This document shows, piece by piece, positions 62,692-64,000 of a stretch of DNA of 64,000 bases (position 1 is its first letter; every line of letters starts with the position of its first letter). The stretch is from JAGOEY01 sp017997515. Its GTDB lineage: Bacteria; Pseudomonadota; Gammaproteobacteria; Burkholderiales; Burkholderiaceae_C. Both the position numbers and the translations under genes were made by a program. The stretch covers positions 3,534,001 through 3,598,000 of the forward strand of contig CP111109.1 of assembly GCA_026314275.1 (NCBI GenBank). Direction: 5' to 3'. Under the pieces are notes generated by a model that saw only the letters and a program-made list of their open reading frames with translations, searched no databases and had not been told where the DNA came from.

Positions 62692-62925
62692 TCATGGGCT
62701 GCGGTGCAGACGAGGTGCCGACAGCAGCGCTAGGTTGTCCTCGATAGCGGCGTCCACATCACGCCAGCGCCCGGTCAGTTTGCCGATAACCATCGTGGTG
62801 TGCAGGGCCTTCAGGTCTTTCACACTGGGTGCAACCTTGATCTGGGCGATAGCCGCCGCGCTGTTGCCACCCTTGATCAGCGCCAGCACCTTGCCTGCCC
62901 ATTCGTTGGTTCTTGCCATTGTCAT
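62692..62925 (-). CDS. Small conserved-looking hypothetical protein
   Basis: 77 residues, not recognised. NEWAGKVLALIKGGNSAAAIAQIKVAPSVKDLKALHTTMVIGKLTGRWRDVDAAIEDNLALL reads as a soluble helical protein of ordinary composition, and codon use is in keeping with neighbours. ACGGGGTG before the ATG is a fair ribosome-binding site. An alternative ATG is at 62919. It runs toward Element A copy 6. No function is proposed. Confidence 0.55.
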   Translation of the reverse strand: MTMARTNEWAGKVLALIKGGNSAAAIAQIKVAPSVKDLKALHTTMVIGKLTGRWRDVDAAIEDNLALLSAPRLHRSP

Positions 62926-62992
62926 CACCCCGTTATTCAATCAGTAGCCCGACTGTACCAACAAGCTTCAGAAGTTAAGGATAAGGACTCCC

Positions 62993-63538
62993 ATGCCGAC
63001 ACCCACCGCGGAAGCCAACCCGTCCCTCGCCCTGTACTGGGACTTCGAAAACCTGCACGCCAGCCTGTGTGAGGCCAAACAGGAGGGCGCTTACGCCAAG
63101 CCCGACAACCGCTTCAAGGTGCAGGAGCCGCTGGTGGATGTGCTGGCGGTGATGGCGCTGGTGGCATCGATGGGCCCCATCGCGATCAACCGGGCGTACT
63201 GCAACTGGCAGTATTTCGGGCGCTACCGCGACGTGCTGATGCACAGCGGCATGGACCTGGTGCAGATGTTCCCTCCCGGCGGCACGGCCAAGAACGGTGC
63301 CGACATCCGCCTGTGCCTTGATGCGACCGAAGACGTGGGCCGTTTCAGCCATATCAGTACGGTGGTGGTGGTGGGGGGCGACAGCGACTATATGCCGCTG
63401 GCACACAAGATCAAGGCGGCAGGCCGGCAACTGGTAGGCATTGGCGCACGCCGCTCCACCAACGACTACTGGGCACGCAGCTGCCACACATTCCACTACT
63501 ACGACGACCTGGCCACCGTGGTCTATGAGGGCACTTAA
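62993..63538 (+). CDS. NYN domain (PIN-like) protein
   Basis: 181 residues. The PIN-like acidic cluster is visible: LYWDFENLHASL at the start, KNGADIRLCLDATED in the middle and VVVGGDSDYMPLAHKIKAAG later, each with the Asp residues that bind metal in NYN nucleases. Likely an RNA endonuclease or RNA-binding protein; target unknown. An AAGGA site precedes the ATG. No antitoxin-like partner is adjacent unless the small upstream minus-strand gene is one, for which there is no evidence. Confidence 0.85.
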   Translation: MPTPTAEANPSLALYWDFENLHASLCEAKQEGAYAKPDNRFKVQEPLVDVLAVMALVASMGPIAINRAYCNWQYFGRYRDVLMHSGMDLVQMFPPGGTAKNGADIRLCLDATEDVGRFSHISTVVVVGGDSDYMPLAHKIKAAGRQLVGIGARRSTNDYWARSCHTFHYYDDLATVVYEGT

Positions 63539-63608
63539 ACACACGCCAAGCCGCTAGGATGGCGGTTTGTTCTGCACCTTGGCAGGTGCTTTAAAACGGA
63601 AACCACAC

Positions 63609-64000
63609 CATGCAGTACCGCACGCTCGGCAAGAGCAACCTCCAAGTCTCGGCCCTGTGCCTGGGCACCATGATGTTTGGCGACCAGACCGCACAGGACG
63701 AAGCCGCCGCCATCGTGGCAGACGCGCGCGCCCACGGGGTCAATTACATCGACACGGCCGACGTGTACACCAAGGGTGCGTCGGAGACCATGCTGGGCAG
63801 CCTGCTCAAGGGCCAGCGCCACGAATGGGTGCTTGCCACCAAGCTGGGCAACAAGATGTCGGACCGGGTGAACGAAAGCCACTATTCACGCAGCTGGATG
63901 TTGCGCGAGCTGGACAACAGCCTGCAGCGCCTGCAGACCGACCATGTGGACATTCTTTACATGCACCGCGACGTCATTGGCATGGACCTGGAAGAGCCGC
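63609..64000 (+). CDS. Aldo/keto reductase, 3' end outside window
   Basis: The first 130 residues are visible. MQYRTLGKSNLQVSALCLGTMMFG is the standard N-terminus, and the tetrad is complete: Asp in NYIDTAD, Tyr in DVYTKG, Lys in LATKLGNK and His in LYMHRD. NADPH-dependent reduction of a carbonyl is expected; substrate unknown. The rest of the gene lies past base 64000. Confidence 0.92.

Overview
The window looks like a chromosomal core region of a high-GC betaproteobacterium of the order Burkholderiales, most likely family Comamonadaceae (Rhodoferax, Polaromonas or Acidovorax type). This rests on gene order (rpsB-tsf-pyrH-frr-uppS-cdsA-dxr-rseP-bamA-skp-lpxD-fabZ-lpxA-lpxB-rnhB; greA-DUF4149 near yhbY/rlmE-ftsH-folP-glmM; rimP-nusA-infB-rbfA-truB-typA), on the product families, and on a Kdo hydroxylase known from Burkholderia-type lipid A. 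Taxonomy is inference from recognition, not a search. No phage, insertion sequence, integrase or CRISPR array was seen.

Layout. 1-5.2 kb: a truncated short-chain dehydrogenase, then on the minus strand an amidase, a D-amino-acid dehydrogenase and bifunctional NAD(P)HX repair enzyme NnrD. 5.3-20.7 kb: a long plus-strand cluster for translation (rpsB, tsf, frr), UMP kinase, isoprenoid and phospholipid synthesis (uppS, cdsA, dxr), the envelope protease RseP, outer-membrane assembly (bamA, skp), lipid A and fatty acid synthesis (lpxD-fabZ-lpxA-lpxB), rnhB and an RNA methyltransferase. 20.7-26.1 kb: carA and carB with an atypical methyltransferase gene between them. 26.3-34.5 kb: kdoO, greA, a DUF4149 membrane protein, a minus-strand yhbY-glycosyltransferase pair, rlmE, ftsH, folP and glmM. 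34.6-40.4 kb: tRNA-Arg(UCU), msbA, tolB-pal-cpoB, tcdA and tRNA-Lys(UUU). 40.7-43.2 kb: two multiheme c-type cytochromes and a thioredoxin-like protein. 43.2-51.8 kb: a strong promoter and a leader terminator, then rimP-nusA-infB-rbfA-truB-typA. 51.8-57.7 kb: an EamA transporter and a crotonase-fold enzyme, an ECF sigma/anti-sigma/secreted-protein operon, smpB, ratA, rnfH and a DUF4124 protein. 57.8-64 kb: guaB, guaA, a glutaminase gene broken by one amber codon, several small genes, a NYN-domain protein and the start of an aldo/keto reductase.

The least explained content is two dispersed repeat families. Element A is a 37-nt stem-loop with compensatory base changes between copies, always preceded by a short C5/G5 hairpin and usually followed by a third hairpin. 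It occurs six times between genes, in both orientations. Element B is about 50 nt: two AT-rich arms around two GCGC-like boxes held exactly 11 nt apart. It is found between genes and, unusually, inside the coding sequence of conserved genes (dxr, lpxB, an spoU-type methyltransferase, a DUF4149 gene, folP, truB, a crotonase gene) without breaking the frame. Other points of interest are a promoter-terminator leader ahead of rimP-nusA-infB, a structured carA leader, a foreign-looking gene inside carAB, and the amber-interrupted glutaminase.
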